Positions 39,409 to 53,217 of a stretch of 64,000 nucleotides of DNA are shown one piece after another. The DNA lies in NCBI RefSeq assembly GCF_014898815.1, contig NW_026515477.1, positions 1,116,001 to 1,180,000 on the forward strand, given 5' to 3'. This DNA comes from Panonychus citri (lineage: Eukaryota > Arthropoda > Arachnida > Trombidiformes > Tetranychidae). Under the pieces are notes generated by a model. It was not told where the DNA came from and did no database searches. It saw only the letters and a list, made by a program, of their open reading frames with translations. Every line of letters begins with the position of its first letter. Position 1 is the stretch's first letter. Both the position numbers and the translations under genes were made by a program.

Positions 39409-42400
39409 GTAATTGTGATGAGAGAAAGTGAAAAGCTAAATATTAAGAGAAATAGTAAATTTTATATTAATCATCATGAATTGAGAATGTTTCTTTTGCT
39501 TATTGATAATTCCTTCAAGGTTAATAGTATGAAATTTTCATGGGGAAAAAGTGATGGATTTCATGAGAAAATGATTATGATGATGTATACAGAAAATAAC
39601 ATGAAACCTTAATAAAGAAATTGGTTTAAATGTTATCGCTTAAGGCGAAATGTAATTTACAGTTGAGTGAAAAATATATCCATCTATTCAAAGTTTACTT
39701 GATCTTCTTCCTCCTGTTTCTTTTCCCATCTTCTTTAATCATCATCTCTCTTTTTCATCTTCCATCGTCTTCATCACCATCTTCATCTTTATCTCCAGTC
39801 TCTCTCTCTCTCTCTCTATTTTTCTCTTTCTTTATCAGTCTAAAACAGACAGAGGAAAAAAGATATTACTTTATTTACTTTGAACCATTTTCTGTCTACT
39901 AAGCGATCTCCTCATTTATCTCTGTCTACATCATCCTCATCTTCATCTTCTTCTTCCTCATCATCACCATGTCTCTTACCACACTCTTGATATTATGTTA
40001 ACCGTTTTCTTTATCATCTACTAACTGTAAATCTTGAGTTTATATTTTTTTCTCTCTCCGTTGAAATTTCATTCGATTTTACCTGAAATAGATTTTCATG
40101 GAGAAAACTTTTTTTTTCATTCAATAAAAAAAAACAAACTCTGTAAACATTGAAACTTTTTCTTTCACATTACAACAATTCATTCATAGAGTTGAAGAGT
40201 AATGAATTTTGTCAGTTGATTCACTTTTCTGGTCATGAATTTTTTTTTCTTCTTCTTCTTCTCTTTCTCCAGTTACCTGAACCATTTCAAATTCATCATT
40301 TTCGAGCCTGTAGGATATTTGATTGTTCAAAGGGCAGATCAATCTATGGATTCAATGCTCATGAATGTTCAGTTCTCACAAAGAAGAAGAAGAAAAAAAA
40401 ATGAATTTCTTTTTTTCGTTCAAATGACAATTCTAATGTACTCCAATCATGGGAATAGACTCACGAGTGAATCAATATTAAAGATGAACGATAATTTATA
40501 TTTGATAGTAATGAAAAGAAAAGAATTGAATTGAACCGGTAAGGGGAGAAAATATTATCCAAACTAAAGGTCATTTTCTTAGGGTCAAGGTTGTAAATTG
40601 TAAATCGATTCATTGTTATTCAGTTTATATCTATTGTTCATGGTAATTTTCTCATTCTAAATCAACTCATGGAGAATCAGTTGAATGTATTTTTTCAAAT
40701 CTATCGGTCAATTTGTTGAGCAGAAAATTGAAATTTTTCTTTTGATATGTGATAACATTTTGAGAACCGGTAATTAATCAGATCCAAGGTAAATATCAGA
40801 ATCAAATGACCACTTAACACTCGATGGTCAATTAGGTGTATTCATTATGATAGTGATAACAATTTCAAGATAATGGTTGTGATAATAAAGATAATTTATC
40901 AGTCGATTGATATTTAGTATCAGTGGCATGTAAGTAATCAGAAAAAAATCATTAACACCCTTGATCTTCATGGTAAAATAATGATACGATAAGATTTACA
41001 CTGATTTGAAGGGAGAGAAAAAAAAACAAATGATAATCAAGGTGAGATTTAATTTAATTGATTTAGATTATTGGTTAAAAGTCATTCAACTTTTACGATT
41101 AATCGATGAAAAGTTGCCAACTCATCATGATTCAGTTTGGAAGTCAAATATTCGTGGGTCTGTCAGAAAGTAAAACTAACCGAACATTAAAATGTTCAAC
41201 CTTTTATAATGGATTTCAAGTATTGTCCATACTGAAGGCTATCGGATAATCATTAGCTGGGTATCAAACCATGAGGCTGAATTTGAGAGAGTAAAAAAAA
41301 AGGTAAAAGAAAAGAGAAACTATCAAAGTTTCAATAAAAAGTATTTATCCTTCTTATTCAGGATAAATTCAGTTCAGGGAAAGTATTTGGATTCCCATTT
41401 CAAGGGTAATTTCTCAAGATTCAGATCATTGGTTTTCACAAGTTACCAGCAAATAGAAGGAGAAATTTAGCAACAACAAGAAATATAAAGTTCCAATTCA
41501 GTAGAAAATTTTATATATTCTCAGGTTCAGATTTCATTTCTCTCTCATCATGGGTTTTATTTTTTCTTTTTCTTTCTCTCTTTTTCGTTCTTTCTTTTGA
41601 CATTAAGGTACAAAAAAAGAAAGAGAAAACAAATTCTTACCTGAACCACTTCCTTCATAGGCAATTCTAGTTCCAGTTCAGCTTTACTACCACTGGTTCA
41701 ATGAATGGAATCACCATGAAAAGGAGAAAGAAAGAGATAAAAAATGAAACAGAATAAATATAATCTCAGAATTATTGGAATTATCCTAAGATCTGAGACA
41801 TTTTCCTGTGGCTTCATCATCATCATCATCATCTTGTTAACGTTACGAGAAATTTTCTTTCCATTCTATCTGAATCATTTCTATCATCACCAGTTTCAAT
41901 ATTGTTGAATGTTTATTCAGCTCATGGTGACAGTTTTCATGATGATAATACTAATATCCTAATATATACTGAGAGTTTCTATCTTACAGCAACTTTATTT
42001 TTTTATATTTCACTGAATCAATATTATCCAATCCACTTGATAATCTTTTAATATCTATAACATATCAGAATCTGTTATCTTCATACATTAGTATCATTCC
42101 AATGACAATTATAATTGATTATAAAACTAATTGCTGTTAAGTGTCTAATGGTAAACAATTAAGAAACAAATCAAATGAAAGGAAAATAAAACATAATTCC
42201 AATTAGATGAACAAGAAAATTTGAAGAAACATTGATCAGCAATCTAATCGATTCAATAACAAGAATAAAGTTCATTTGGATTCAGAAAATTCAATACTCA
42301 CCCTGTTACCCATGGATGTCGAACTACTTCTTGGAGCTAATTAATATCGAGAGAGAGAGAGAGAGAAAGAAAAGTTCTCATATTAATTAACATTGATGAG

Positions 42401-45400
42401 GTAAAAATTGTATTCCAAAAGTTCAGTGGGAAAAAAACTCAAAGAAAAAGTCATGAACTCTATTCAATTAAATATCTTAATCCGTATTATCCTAAGGTTA
42501 ATGAATGTTAATAGCGAATTGAGATTCTATCATATTTTTTATTCATCATTTTGTCCAAAATTTCATCAATTATTTATGGATTAAGGTGAGTTTTTGTTAA
42601 TCAGCTGATTCTCTGAGAATGAAACTTTCATCATATGAAATAAACGCTCATCATTAAATTAAATCAACTTTTCTAAAAATAGATTAACTTTCCAATGATC
42701 TATTATTAACTGTTTGCATTCAGGTTAATAAATCAAATTGACAGAAAATTTATAATAGATAATTAATTATTTAAATCAACAAATTTAACCTTATCAATTG
42801 GTGAAAGTTAATCATCTACAGTCAACAGAAAGATTGACAAGTTAACTTACTCAAGAAAAATTGAATTTCATGAATGATGAACAAAAATATTGATTCACAA
42901 CTGAGTTTACTTTTTGTTTATTATTTAATCATCTTGATTCAGAGGAAAATGAGAGAGTGAGTGAGTGAGAGAGAGAGAGAGAGACTGAAATGATCTATTA
43001 TAATCTTAATCGGATTACAATTAGATTAGTTGAATAATCTATTATCATCATGGATGATAATTTATGAATGAATAGAAACTATTCAATTTGAAATCGAACT
43101 TTTTTTTCTTTCTCTTTCTCTCTCTATTTATGTTTCCAATTTTCTGATTTTCTCTTTGACTCAATTTCATTTGATTGAACTCAGGGAGGTTTCATGGAAA
43201 TGGATCACATGATCATGACATCGAACAGCAGGAAGTTTGAACTTGAAAAGAAAACTTTTTATTATCCATGTTAATAGGAATTATATATTTTTCTTTTTCA
43301 AATTCAATAGAATTTCCTAATAAATGTTGTACATATAGAAAATAATATACTTACGGTCATTCGTTTATTCGTATCAACCTCGATCATTCCTCTTAGAAGA
43401 TCTTGGCACTCTGGTGGAACAAAATGTGGAATATGAAAAACTCCTCTTTTCACTTTCTCTAACAATTGTCGAAGATTATCATCATCGAAAGGTAAAGCAC
43501 CCTGAGGGCAACAAAAAGAATCAGCAAGAGAGAGAGAGAGAGAGAGAAAAAAAAAGAAAAGGAATAAAAATAATTCCAAGTGTCTCGAAATTTGAAATTA
43601 ATAGTTGTACATATAAATCATATACGAACCACTAAGAGAGCGTAAAGTATTACACCACAGCTCCAAACATCAGCTCGTCTTCCGTCATATTTTTCACCCT
43701 GAAAAAAAGATAAAAGAATAAGAATTAGGTGAAATCAGAATTCTGAGAAAATTCTGTTTTACTTGGGATAAAAGTTATAGTAAATGAGGTGATAAATGTT
43801 ATCATGATAATAATAAAGATTCTGCAATAATCTTCTATTGGCCTATTACTTTCATGAGAGTATTAAACAATCAACTGAATAATAATCTAAGAAATAAGAT
43901 TAACACCGAGTTTAGAATCAGGTGGGAAGATGATATTCTTGTCACATTCAAAATTCTCAAGATGTTCCGAGGTTTATATTCATATAATATACATGAGAAG
44001 CCAACGCCCTGAGAGATACATTTTCTTTGTATCATTCAAATGGTTCTCGATGGAAAATTTTTATCTAATCTTATCTATGAACAAGAATCAACAACAAGAT
44101 TGTTATCAGAATCGAGATAGAGCTTCAGATAATTTGAAATTCATGTAAACATGATAGGAAAAGAGAGTCAGTTTGAGTTGCTATCACTTCGCGGATTATA
44201 TTTTTCGATACAAATTCAGTACCACACCCGTTATTTCAATTCGTAAACTATCATATAAATAAATAAGAAAAGGACAAATTCGATTCCATGTAATCTTTCA
44301 TCTTAATGACCAAAGAAAATCTTGTTAAGACCAAAGTCTTTATTAGAGATGAGCTTCAAATCTGATCAATAGGAGAAAAGATTACATGTTATCGAACTTT
44401 TTTTTTTGCTTTCGAACTTGGATCCAAAACCGATCTAAGCCTTTCGAAGGATGGAAAAATATTCAACCCTTTATAACTTGATTATCTGATATTCGATAGA
44501 TATATCGTATCTTAATCTTTGATAGATTTTAGAATTGATTGTGAAAAAGAAAAATAAAAGTTCAATGACATGGTAAGAGAAAATGAGACTTTTCTGTATT
44601 ATAGATTATTGAAAATTCAGTAAATAATCAAGATTATAAGTAAACTTTATCAAAAATCTTTACTTTTCCTCATATTTACATGGAAGATAAAAGTTCTGAT
44701 TCAGTTGTGATTCTATTGGAAATGTTTAGATGAAGTTAATCAGTGTTTTGTTACTGTAGTTACCAAATAACAAGATTTAATCAAAATTAATGGTAAACAT
44801 AATGATCCTTATCACGAAAAGGAGCCAAACAAAATTTGAACCAAGAAAAGTTTTCAAAACAAAGCAAAAGTAAAGATCCAATGTCCAGATAGTAGGAGAA
44901 TGACCAATACATATAAATAATAATAATAATAGCATCTCATGAGTAGAAGTTGAATTGTAATTAATCTAATCAAATAATAATGATAATCATTCAAGTGATG
45001 GGATGATGATAAAAGAGGAGAATAATAAAAAGAGAGAGAGAGATAAAAGAATAAGATGAAAAGGAAGAAGATTCTGATTCTGATTCTGATACTGATTAAG
45101 AAGCTGAAGAATGAAAGTGAGATTATGTTGATGATTAAGCGAAAAGTTATAGATTCTGATTTCGATTCTGATTATGAACAAGATGAAGAAGATGCTGAAG
45201 ATTAACTCGAATGTGAAAGAAAAGATGAAGATAAAAGTTCTGTTAGAGGTTAAGGTTAAGGTTAAGGTGAACATCTTCTATATTCTTACATGTAGAATTA
45301 TTTTTCGAATTTCAACATTTTATCATGAAACTTTTTCTCTTCTTCTTCTTCTTTTTCCGTCTTAAATCTTAACACTACTTTAGATTAAAATTAATCGAGT

Positions 45401-48400
45401 TCAATTACTATTAATATACATAAGCGAAAGGTGGAAATTTTCATTTCAACACATTCGAAGTTGAGTAAAAAGTATAATCATCATTATAATGGTAAATTGT
45501 ATATTCGAAGAAGAAACAAAAAAAAAGATGAATTAGTTAATTGTGGTAGAAAATTTCTCATTCGCTTGGAATGGAAATGTTAATTTCAAGTTAACAATTA
45601 AAGTCAAACTTAATTTACATGTAATAATAATATAGTTTAACCATAAGAATAATGTTATTCTCGTAATCATGAAAGATTAACTAATCTATTTAAATCAGTT
45701 CGAGAAACATTTAGTTATTATAATTGTACAATTTAGAAAGACGAAAAACTTTTTCTCCGTCCTCTTCGAGTTACGAATTTTGTTCAAGACTGAGAAAATA
45801 TTATTATCATGCTAATTATTAATGGATAAATGTTTCTATCAAAAGTGTAATGGATTCTGTAAAAAGAGTAAATTGTTGATTAGTTTAAAGATAATTAACT
45901 AATTTTCAGATGATTATATAATACAGGATATCTAAAGGTTTGATAACAGTTTTTTTCCCCTGGAAAGGTGAAGTCAAAATTCAGATTCTGTATTGTTTTC
46001 TGAATGTTGATAATTGTTTAGTCAATTAACATGATGGATAATCAATTTAACCCAAAACAAAAACAGGTAACAATCAAATCTAATGGTATTACGATTAGTT
46101 GTTCCAGTTTAGCTTTTAACTAACATGTTAATAGTTAGAATTGGGATTCTATCTGTTCTAATAATATTGTTCAATAGTGTTAATCAATAAAATAAATCAT
46201 TTCGAAAACAAGTCACGTGGATGTCATTATTATCATTCTCTGTCTATTTTTTTTCCTGGTCATTTTTGTACATTGTTATCGAGTTCGTTTACTGGTCAGT
46301 TGTGATTTAGAATCAAGAATTTACAATTAGTTTGTTTATATATATATATGATAGGAAATGATTGATTTAAAATTAAATAATAGATGACAATACACATACC
46401 CTGATGACCTCTGGGCAAGCATAATGTGGTGACCCACATGAGGTTTCAAGCATACTGCCCTCGATCTGAAGGGAAGCCATTCCGAAATCAGCAATTCGTA
46501 TATTATTTTTTTCGTCCAACAATAAATTTTCAGGTTTTAAGTCACGATGGCTGTTGATTAGTTGACAATATTAAACAGTTATAATCTCTCTCTCTCTTTT
46601 TCTTTCATTTAATCTATTGGATTAGCAAGAATGAGGATTAAGCTTACCATATGGAATGACTGTGGCAAAAATCAAGAGCCGAAATAATTTGACGGAAAAA
46701 TCTTCGAGCCTCTTTGGGTGTAAGGCGACCTTTTTTAACAAGATAATCAAATAGCTCTCCCCCTGAAACATGTTCCAAAATCAGATACCTGGTGAGATGA
46801 AAGGAAGAACAATTAACTAATTAGTTGATTGATATCAGAATCAAATAAATGATCAACATAAACATTTGCTCTCTCTCTCTCTCTCTTTAAAATTGAATCC
46901 ATGATAAAGATTATCAATGAATCTTTAATCTGATGAGATGAGTAAATGATCTGAACAGTAATCAAACTGACAATTATTGTTATTAATCATGATTCTAATT
47001 CAATATACATTAATCATGATAATTCTGATTGATTAATTTTCACCACAATTTGAGATTGACTCTAATTACTTTGTATATAAAAGTAAATATAGAAATGTAT
47101 TTATATACACTTTCTCATTTGTAATAAAATAATTCTGACCATTGGTCAAGTAAAATTGGAAAGAATATGAAAAAAAAGTGTTGAATAATTTAATGATAAT
47201 AATACTTTGATTCTGAAAGAGGAACATCATCATTTCATATTGATACTCATTTTCTATTTTTATATAATACACAGAAAATGAAACATTTTCTTTGGTCAGT
47301 TCTCTATGTCATTAATCTTGGTCAAGTTAATGATGTAAAATTGAAATATGAAGGGAAAAGGATAAAAACTAAACGTAAATCAAATGATGATAATCAAACA
47401 AAATCAATCAAAGTATCGTAACCACAAAAACCAAACAGTTAATAATATAACTTTTCTCACTTATATATCATCATGAAGGTGATGATGATGATGATGATGA
47501 TTATCAGATGAGACAGAATAAAAAAAAACAATACTTGTAATCTTAGTATTAACTGAATCAACAAACAATTATGAAGCTAAATTGTTCATCATTGATAATG
47601 ACAGTAACTGTCATAATCTTAGATTGACTCGGTTGAAAATCAATTTACAATTATATCAATTGTTTACATTCAATCAATCATAAATTTCCTATCGATGGAT
47701 ACCTTGAGCTTCCAATGGGATACTCTGAAAAATTATCATTACCACCATCAAATCATGATAATAATCAGGTAATTAAACCATGACTTCAAGTCAACTTTCA
47801 CTTTAAATAACCATTGTGATAAATAAACAATGTAAATCTCATTATAATCGTGAGAGAGAGAGAGAGTAGATATTGTGATTCAATATTTAAGCTCACTTCC
47901 TATTTAGGAACAGCGATTTAGTTAATTCATCCTCATCTAACCTTAATATCCGGTTATCACGCTATCAAATAGCCTTAGATGATAAAGATGATGATGACAG
48001 GTTAGAATCAAAATAAACATTAGCCCTCGAAAATGTTTAGCCTCATGTAATTTTCAGGAAATTCTGATAATCATTTAGTATTATTATTATTATTATTATT
48101 ACTTTTTTAGTTTATCCTCGATAAATGAATGTTACTAATCAGGATCAGGGTATTCAAACCAGCATCCGAGTTTAGATATAAATACAAATAGATTGTAATG
48201 TTTATATATATTTTTTTCCAGCCATTATCATGATTAGCAATCAATTATCATTAATCTAATCTTTCATATCGTTATCATGAATTTTACCTTGATCATCATT
48301 AAAGATATTGATTTTTATTTTCAACTTGATTCCCTTTCCAATACTTACAAATATTTTTTGTTTTCATAAACTTCATATAAACCAAGTACATGGGGATGTT

Positions 48401-49954
48401 CAATGAGCTTCATGATTGCAATTTCACGTTCAACCTGAAAATAAACAGATTCATGGGGAAAAAAAATCAAGATTAATGTTGAATATCATTTGAAATCGAG
48501 TTGAAATCATAGATGGAAAATCAAATTTTCTAAATAAAAGTTAATTGTTATTAGATTTTCACCTTTAACAAATTCAAGTTGATTAATTTGAATACATTTC
48601 AATTACTAATGATGATTCTTAACTCTCAATCTATTTGATATTCATTTAATTATAGTTAACAATCAATGAGATTAAGGGATAATATAGTTAATTCAATCAA
48701 TTTTCCAAAATTGATTCTAACTTTTTGTAGGAATGATGATGATGAGAATAGTAAAAAAAAATAGAAGTTCAAGTTTGATTGAATTCTCATGGTAATTGTT
48801 CAATGGTGAATTGTTGATTCTCATTGGATTGGATAATTAATTCTACAGTTAATCATCACTAATCAAAATACAATCAATTGATCAGAATAGTTCTGTAAGG
48901 TTGGAAGGAAGAAGAAGAAGAAAAAACTTCCATCGAGTTGATTTAATAAAAGAATCGAAGGTTCATTTTCAGGGGAAAAGTTCTGAATTCGATTATCAAG
49001 AAAATGATCGTAATTTATGTGAATCTAATTTCGTATACAATTAAAGAAAATAAATTTCGTCAATTTTATCACACATCTAATCAATCTTATCATTATAAAC
49101 TGTTGTTAGTAACTTGTGACACTTTAATTGTAACAATTTAATGGTAAATAATTAAGATGAGATGAATTAGTTAATCGCGTGATAACTTTGTATCTCAATC
49201 AAGTAATACAATTAGTTTCTCATCTTTATCTAAATGAAAAAAATAATTGTCAACAATTAAGAAAGTGAGAGTAACTTGATTAGTTTAAACAGTTGACAAT
49301 TAAAAATATACTAATTAAATCTCTTCATAATTAATATAATTGTAGTAATGATTTGTTGTTGTTGTTGTCTATCTGTCAAGTTGAATCATATGTAATCATA
49401 ACAATCAGGCAATTTGTTAAAAATGTTCAGTGTGAAGATTAATTGATTGATTTAAGTTGGAAAAGTTTCAAGTTGATTAATATTTTCCAATTGTTTACAA
49501 TTGACAAATATGAAAGTTAATCAATTGATTTGGAAGCAAAGAAACAACAAAAAAAATTACATCACTAGTTGTGTATTGATGGTTAATTGAAGATATGATT
49601 AAATGTTGAAATGTCCATGAGACTTGATCAGGTTGATACTTACATGGAATTGAATTTATATCATTAAATAATAAAAGTGTAATACAATATGATGAAAGGA
49701 TAGAATTGAAAGAAAATACAGAAAAAGAAGATGATGATGATGATGATGAAGATGATAAAATAATATGAATGGTGGACATGAGTGAAGATGAAAGTTTCCT
49801 CGAATATATAAAAAGAGTCAACATGAAAAACTGGATTCTATCAACGGGATAAGTTTCAATGAATTATAACAAAAGATGTAATGTGAAGGACGTTTACAAG
49901 GCAGAATGAGATTGCTTGTAAGAAGAAGATGATAAGGATGAGAGAAATGATGAT

Positions 49955-49997
<43 letters not shown>

Positions 49998-51274
49998 GAG
50001 ACAGACTAAGTTGTGAATATAAATATAATAGTTAGAACTTGATTCACTTTTTCGTCAACGATCGATAGAATCGATCGTCGAATGAAACAAAACTAAGAAT
50101 GATGAATAGAAACGTAGTGAGAGATGAAGATGAAGATAAAGATATTGATGTAAATGTATTATCATCATCATCATCATGGATAAAGATGCTACCGTTTCAG
50201 GGGAATTTCAACATTATGGTGGTTTTCTTATTTTGTTCGGTGATCATTCCAACAGAATGAAAGTTGTCAGAGAAAAAGTTGGAACTCAAAAGTATAGTAA
50301 ACGATATTACGTTGGTTGAATTCTAACAGGGAGATATTATTATTTTCTTCTTCTTCTTCTTCTCTTTATTATTATTATATGTTTCGATTAATGTTCTCGT
50401 ACTTCATCATCAGCACTTGATCATTTATTTTCTTTCTCATTTTTGTTTTTCTACAGAATTTGTCTGATGATTATTTTAACTTTCAAACTATCAGGTGAAT
50501 CTTATCAACTATTCCTGAAAGTATAACACTTCATGTTCAATAGTTGTTAATATTAATTGAATCTTTCAATTCCCAATTCAATTTCTAATCTTGATCAACT
50601 TGAATCAACTTTTTTTCACTCTCTCTTGTTTATAAGGTTCAACCTATTGTTCAATTGGAAACCATAACAATCTGATCATGATGTGATTACTCTGATTTCA
50701 TTGACTGGTGATAATATTATATTATTATTATTATTATATTTGTTTTTCCTTCTCATTTTTAATTTGTTTTTCCATGAAAATTGTCAAATAATTACTTACC
50801 TTTTGTAATACAGATTCGGAAAGTTTTTCTCGATTGATTATTTTAACTGCGACCTTTTTACCGGTAACACAATGAATTCCAAGTTTAACCAATCCTGTTA
50901 ATTATGATGATAAATTGAATCAAATTAGAACATTTAATTATCATTTTATTGGTTAATAACTTTCTCGATAAACATCATCTTATAATCATGATCAATATCA
51001 TTTTATGTTTTGATTGGTTCAAGTTTCATAGTTGATTATTATCATCATTTATGTCATGAGAAGCTTGAAATTTACCATGAAAACATATTGAAGGTTTTCA
51101 CTTTTATTCATCTCAATGGAAATTATTTCTTATGTAGTAATATAAGAATAATATTATTAATGGCTTACCTGTTTGACCTTTACCCAAGGTCTTCTCAAGT
51201 CTGTAAGGTCCAACATATTGATAATGATGAAGGTCTCTCTCCTCTCGAGCATTTGATTCTCGTGTTGAGGACAT
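34601..51274 (-). CDS. BRSK: BRSK/SAD family serine/threonine kinase
   Basis: Sixteen coding exons: 51274-51169, 50894-50800, 48434-48349, 46788-46648, 46550-46400, 43698-43630, 43501-43355, 42336-42302, 41692-41641, 39211-39099, 39001-38886, 37727-37613, 37032-36725, 36136-35964, 35777-35537, 35460-34601. They sum to 936 codons (935 residues), all phases consistent. The kinase domain covers about 24-290: glycine loop LGKGQTGLV, Lys53 (VAVK), catalytic HRD with Asp146, DFG with Asp164, and activation-loop Thr179 in LETSCGSPHY, the LKB1 target in this family. A UBA-like domain follows (about 300-360), then DPPRKR, the conserved WKSRLNTLKNSFLGSPRFHR segment (about 488-507) and a KA1-like C-terminal domain (about 512-668). 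BRSK kinases control neuronal polarity, synaptic vesicle clustering and active zones. The last 250 residues are an Asn/Ser-rich tail with a PPPPPAPA run. The start ATG is preceded in frame by TAA. Confidence 0.95.
35461..37612 (-). other. Short introns among the C-terminal BRSK exons
   Basis: The introns are 35461-35536, 35778-35963, 36137-36724 and 37033-37612. The third carries GA-rich patches near 36236 and 36498. No other gene is present. Confidence 0.8.
37728..38885 (-). other. BRSK intron 11
   Basis: It contains TC runs at 38128-38149 and near 38187 and many ATC trinucleotides. No exon is supported. Confidence 0.8.
39212..41640 (-). other. BRSK intron 9
   Basis: About 2.4 kb. It holds a GA tract (39368-39405), a shorter TC run near 39801 and a TTC run near 40250. 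Plus-strand frames at 39415-39902 and 40150-40534 are simple-sequence translations without splice or family evidence. Confidence 0.8.
39368..39405. repeat. (GA)n microsatellite
   Basis: About 38 bases of GA in BRSK intron 9. Confidence 0.95.
41693..43354 (-). other. BRSK introns 7 and 8 with the 35-base exon 8 between them
   Basis: Two introns flank the tiny exon 42302-42336 (LQEVVRHPWVTG). A GA run directly precedes that exon on the plus strand, so it forms a TC-rich polypyrimidine tract on the coding strand. No other gene is present. Confidence 0.8.
43699..46399 (-). other. BRSK intron 5 (about 2.7 kb)
   Basis: AT-rich with a tandem GTTAAG/GGTTAA run near 45249-45268. The minus-strand frame at 44987-45274 is low-complexity. 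Nothing gene-like is supported. Confidence 0.8.
46789..48348 (-). other. BRSK intron 3
   Basis: AT-rich with GAT (near 47478) and ATT (near 48080) trinucleotide runs. No other gene is present. Confidence 0.8.
49957..49993. repeat. (GA)n microsatellite
   Basis: About 37 bases of GA in BRSK intron 2, 65 bases from the inverted repeat. Confidence 0.95.
50058..50078. repeat. Perfect CG-rich inverted repeat
   Basis: Arms ACGATCGAT and ATCGATCGT (9 bases each) flank the spacer AGA. Each arm carries two CpGs and an ATCGAT core related to DRE-type sites. Confidence 0.85.
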
Positions 51275-51334
51275 GATTTAATGACGATTTCGTTTTTCTC
51301 ACTTAATTAACATGTAAATTATATAATTACGATT
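51275..51334 (-). other. 5' UTR part of the first BRSK coding exon
   Basis: On the minus strand, a CT-rich tract derived from the neighbouring TC repeat ends in AAATCCTCAG at 51335. This makes a strong acceptor 60 bases before the start codon and implies that the leader is spliced to upstream non-coding exons. Confidence 0.5.
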
Positions 51335-51357
51335 CTGAGGATTTGGTAGAGTGAGTG

Positions 51358-51360
<3 letters not shown>

Positions 51361-51390
<30 letters not shown>
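51361..51390. repeat. (GA)n microsatellite
   Basis: About 30 bases; on the BRSK coding strand it is a TC tract just upstream of a candidate splice acceptor. Confidence 0.95.
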
Positions 51391-51393
<3 letters not shown>

Positions 51394-52390
51394 ATTGTGA
51401 CACGAGAAAAACAATTAGGATGAGATGTTGATTAGCTTTATTTTGTTTTTGATTCCATTCATAAATACTAATCTATTGACGATGATGATGATTTAATTTC
51501 ATTGTTGGCAATCAAATGAGAGAGAGGAAACAAAAATGACAATCAGCTAATTCAGAATTGAGGAAACATTGAGAATTATTTTCTCAATTATTATTCCAAT
51601 TTGATAATCACCGTTGGTAAAACAATTCAGGTCAATTTGTTGATAATTGTGATGATGATTTAGTTGATTATGTTGTTGACAATTTACTAAACTCACACGT
51701 TCACACGTCAATTTGAAAACAATGTCATTTTATTGATCATCTCATGAAATTTTCGTAGTGTAAACAATTAACTGATTTTCTGGTTTTAATCCAACAAATC
51801 TTTCGATTCCTGGTTATTGGCTCATCTGAGATTAGCAAACATTGGGAAACACTGATAACAATTAGATGATTATTGATAATTGATCATTGTTTCTATCATC
51901 ACATAAACATTGATTAAATTGTTGATTGTTGATTGTTGTCGATGATGATGATGATGATGATGATACATAAATAGTAATTGATTTAGACGATTAGTTTGAT
52001 TATGATGGTATTTCGATTGGTTTGTTATGAAAAGGAAAAAGAAGAAGAAGAAATAAAATAGAGGTGATAAAGAAGACAAAGAAGATGAGAGAATGATAAA
52101 ATAGAATATTTGAAAAAGAAAAACACCAAATTCTATTCTATTTTATCATCTCTCTGGTTATTTTGTAATCTACAAGATGAGATGAGTTATTGAATGTAGA
52201 ATGTAAAAAAAACCGACCTTAAGATATGCTCGAGGTCACCAATGAGTAGCATCCGTGTTCATTTGGTATCAAACAAAGTTCAACCCAAAATCATAATAAC
52301 TATTAATAATTCTGTTGGTTATTCTGTTTCCCTTTTCTTCCCTGTAAAACTCAGGGAATGATCAATATCTTGGTGTTTATCAGAACTTAA

Positions 52391-52401
52391 TAGATGGCGA
52401 C
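52391..52401 (+). promoter_or_regulatory. CTCF-like word TAGATGGCGAC
   Basis: Matches 10 of 11 positions of YAGRKGGCRSY. Confidence 0.35.
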
Positions 52402-52797
52402 ACTTCACCTTCGAACTATATAATTCGAGTTATCATTTTTTTGGGTTAATTCGAAGACTATTTTTTGTTGCGACCTTTGACATTGTGACCTTTCGATTGG
52501 AGAATCAATAGTTTTGAGGGGAAAAAAAGTAAATCAATTAATGGTAACAATTAAAATCTTTCTCGAGTTTAGAACATTAAACTTATCGAGGTTCGAATGG
52601 TTTTAAAATTCATGAAATTATTAATTCATGGAGAGATAATTGAATTAAACTTTTTTTTCAGTAAAAAGAATTAATTATAATTTGATTAATTATGAGAATC
52701 GTTTTCTTTTTGCTAGTTAATTAATTGATTCTCTTTGAATTAGTTAATTTTTTTTTAATAAAATTTTTATTCTCTTTATGGTTATATGTTCAATTGT

Positions 52798-52808
52798 TAG
52801 ATGGCGTA
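52798..52808 (+). promoter_or_regulatory. CTCF-like word TAGATGGCGTA
   Basis: Shares the exact TAGATGGCG nonamer; matches 9 of 11 core positions. Confidence 0.3.
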
Positions 52809-53217
52809 ACTTGCTTATCGTCAATTTTGTCTATCAAATTGATTAGAAAACTTGTTTATCTTTTTAATTGTGTAATTAATTAATTCAAATGTGTATCATG
52901 ATTATGTACATCCAATGATTTTATCAATGATTAAAGGATTAAAGGGATGATGGAGTAAAACTTTTTACTCTGTTGAAATTTTTGATTACCTGTTAACTTT
53001 TATTATGTTACCTTGAAAAAAGATTCTCAATAATCTGAAACAATGTTTATTACTATTATTCTGTGGGTAAGAAAAGTTCTGATGAGTTACACAGTGTTCT
53101 TGAGAGAGAGAGATGAAGAAACTAAATTGTGAATAAAAGTCTAATATAATCAGAACGGAATATCATCAGACAACAAAGATACATGAAGAAAACAAGTTCG
53201 GAAAGATCTGGTCTTAC

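Larger units (their letters stand above)
48435..50799 (-). other. BRSK intron 2 (about 2.4 kb)
   Basis: It contains GAT repeats near 49731, a GA tract at 49957-49993 and a perfect CG-rich inverted repeat at 50058-50078. The minus-strand frame at 49495-49824 is a serine run from the GAT repeat, not a gene. Confidence 0.8.
51391..53217. other. Non-coding region upstream of the BRSK coding exons
   Basis: It contains two TAGATGGCG words (52391, 52798) and CAATTA-rich sequence. The minus-strand frame at 51870-52079 is a His run from GAT repeats. No coding gene is seen. Confidence 0.6.

Noticed and set aside
40150..40534. Plus-strand frames with Phe runs in BRSK intron 9
   Set aside because: Generated by a TTC repeat; no supporting splice sites or homology.
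44987..45274. Minus-strand 95-codon frame in BRSK intron 5
   Set aside because: Low-complexity translation of simple repeats; no family or splice support.
49495..49824. Minus-strand frame with a serine run
   Set aside because: The run comes from a GAT microsatellite; located within a BRSK intron without splice borders.
52575..52595. B-box-like GGTTCGAATGG suggesting a tRNA gene
   Set aside because: The last two bases do not fit the B box, and no A box, anticodon arm or acceptor stem can be built around it.
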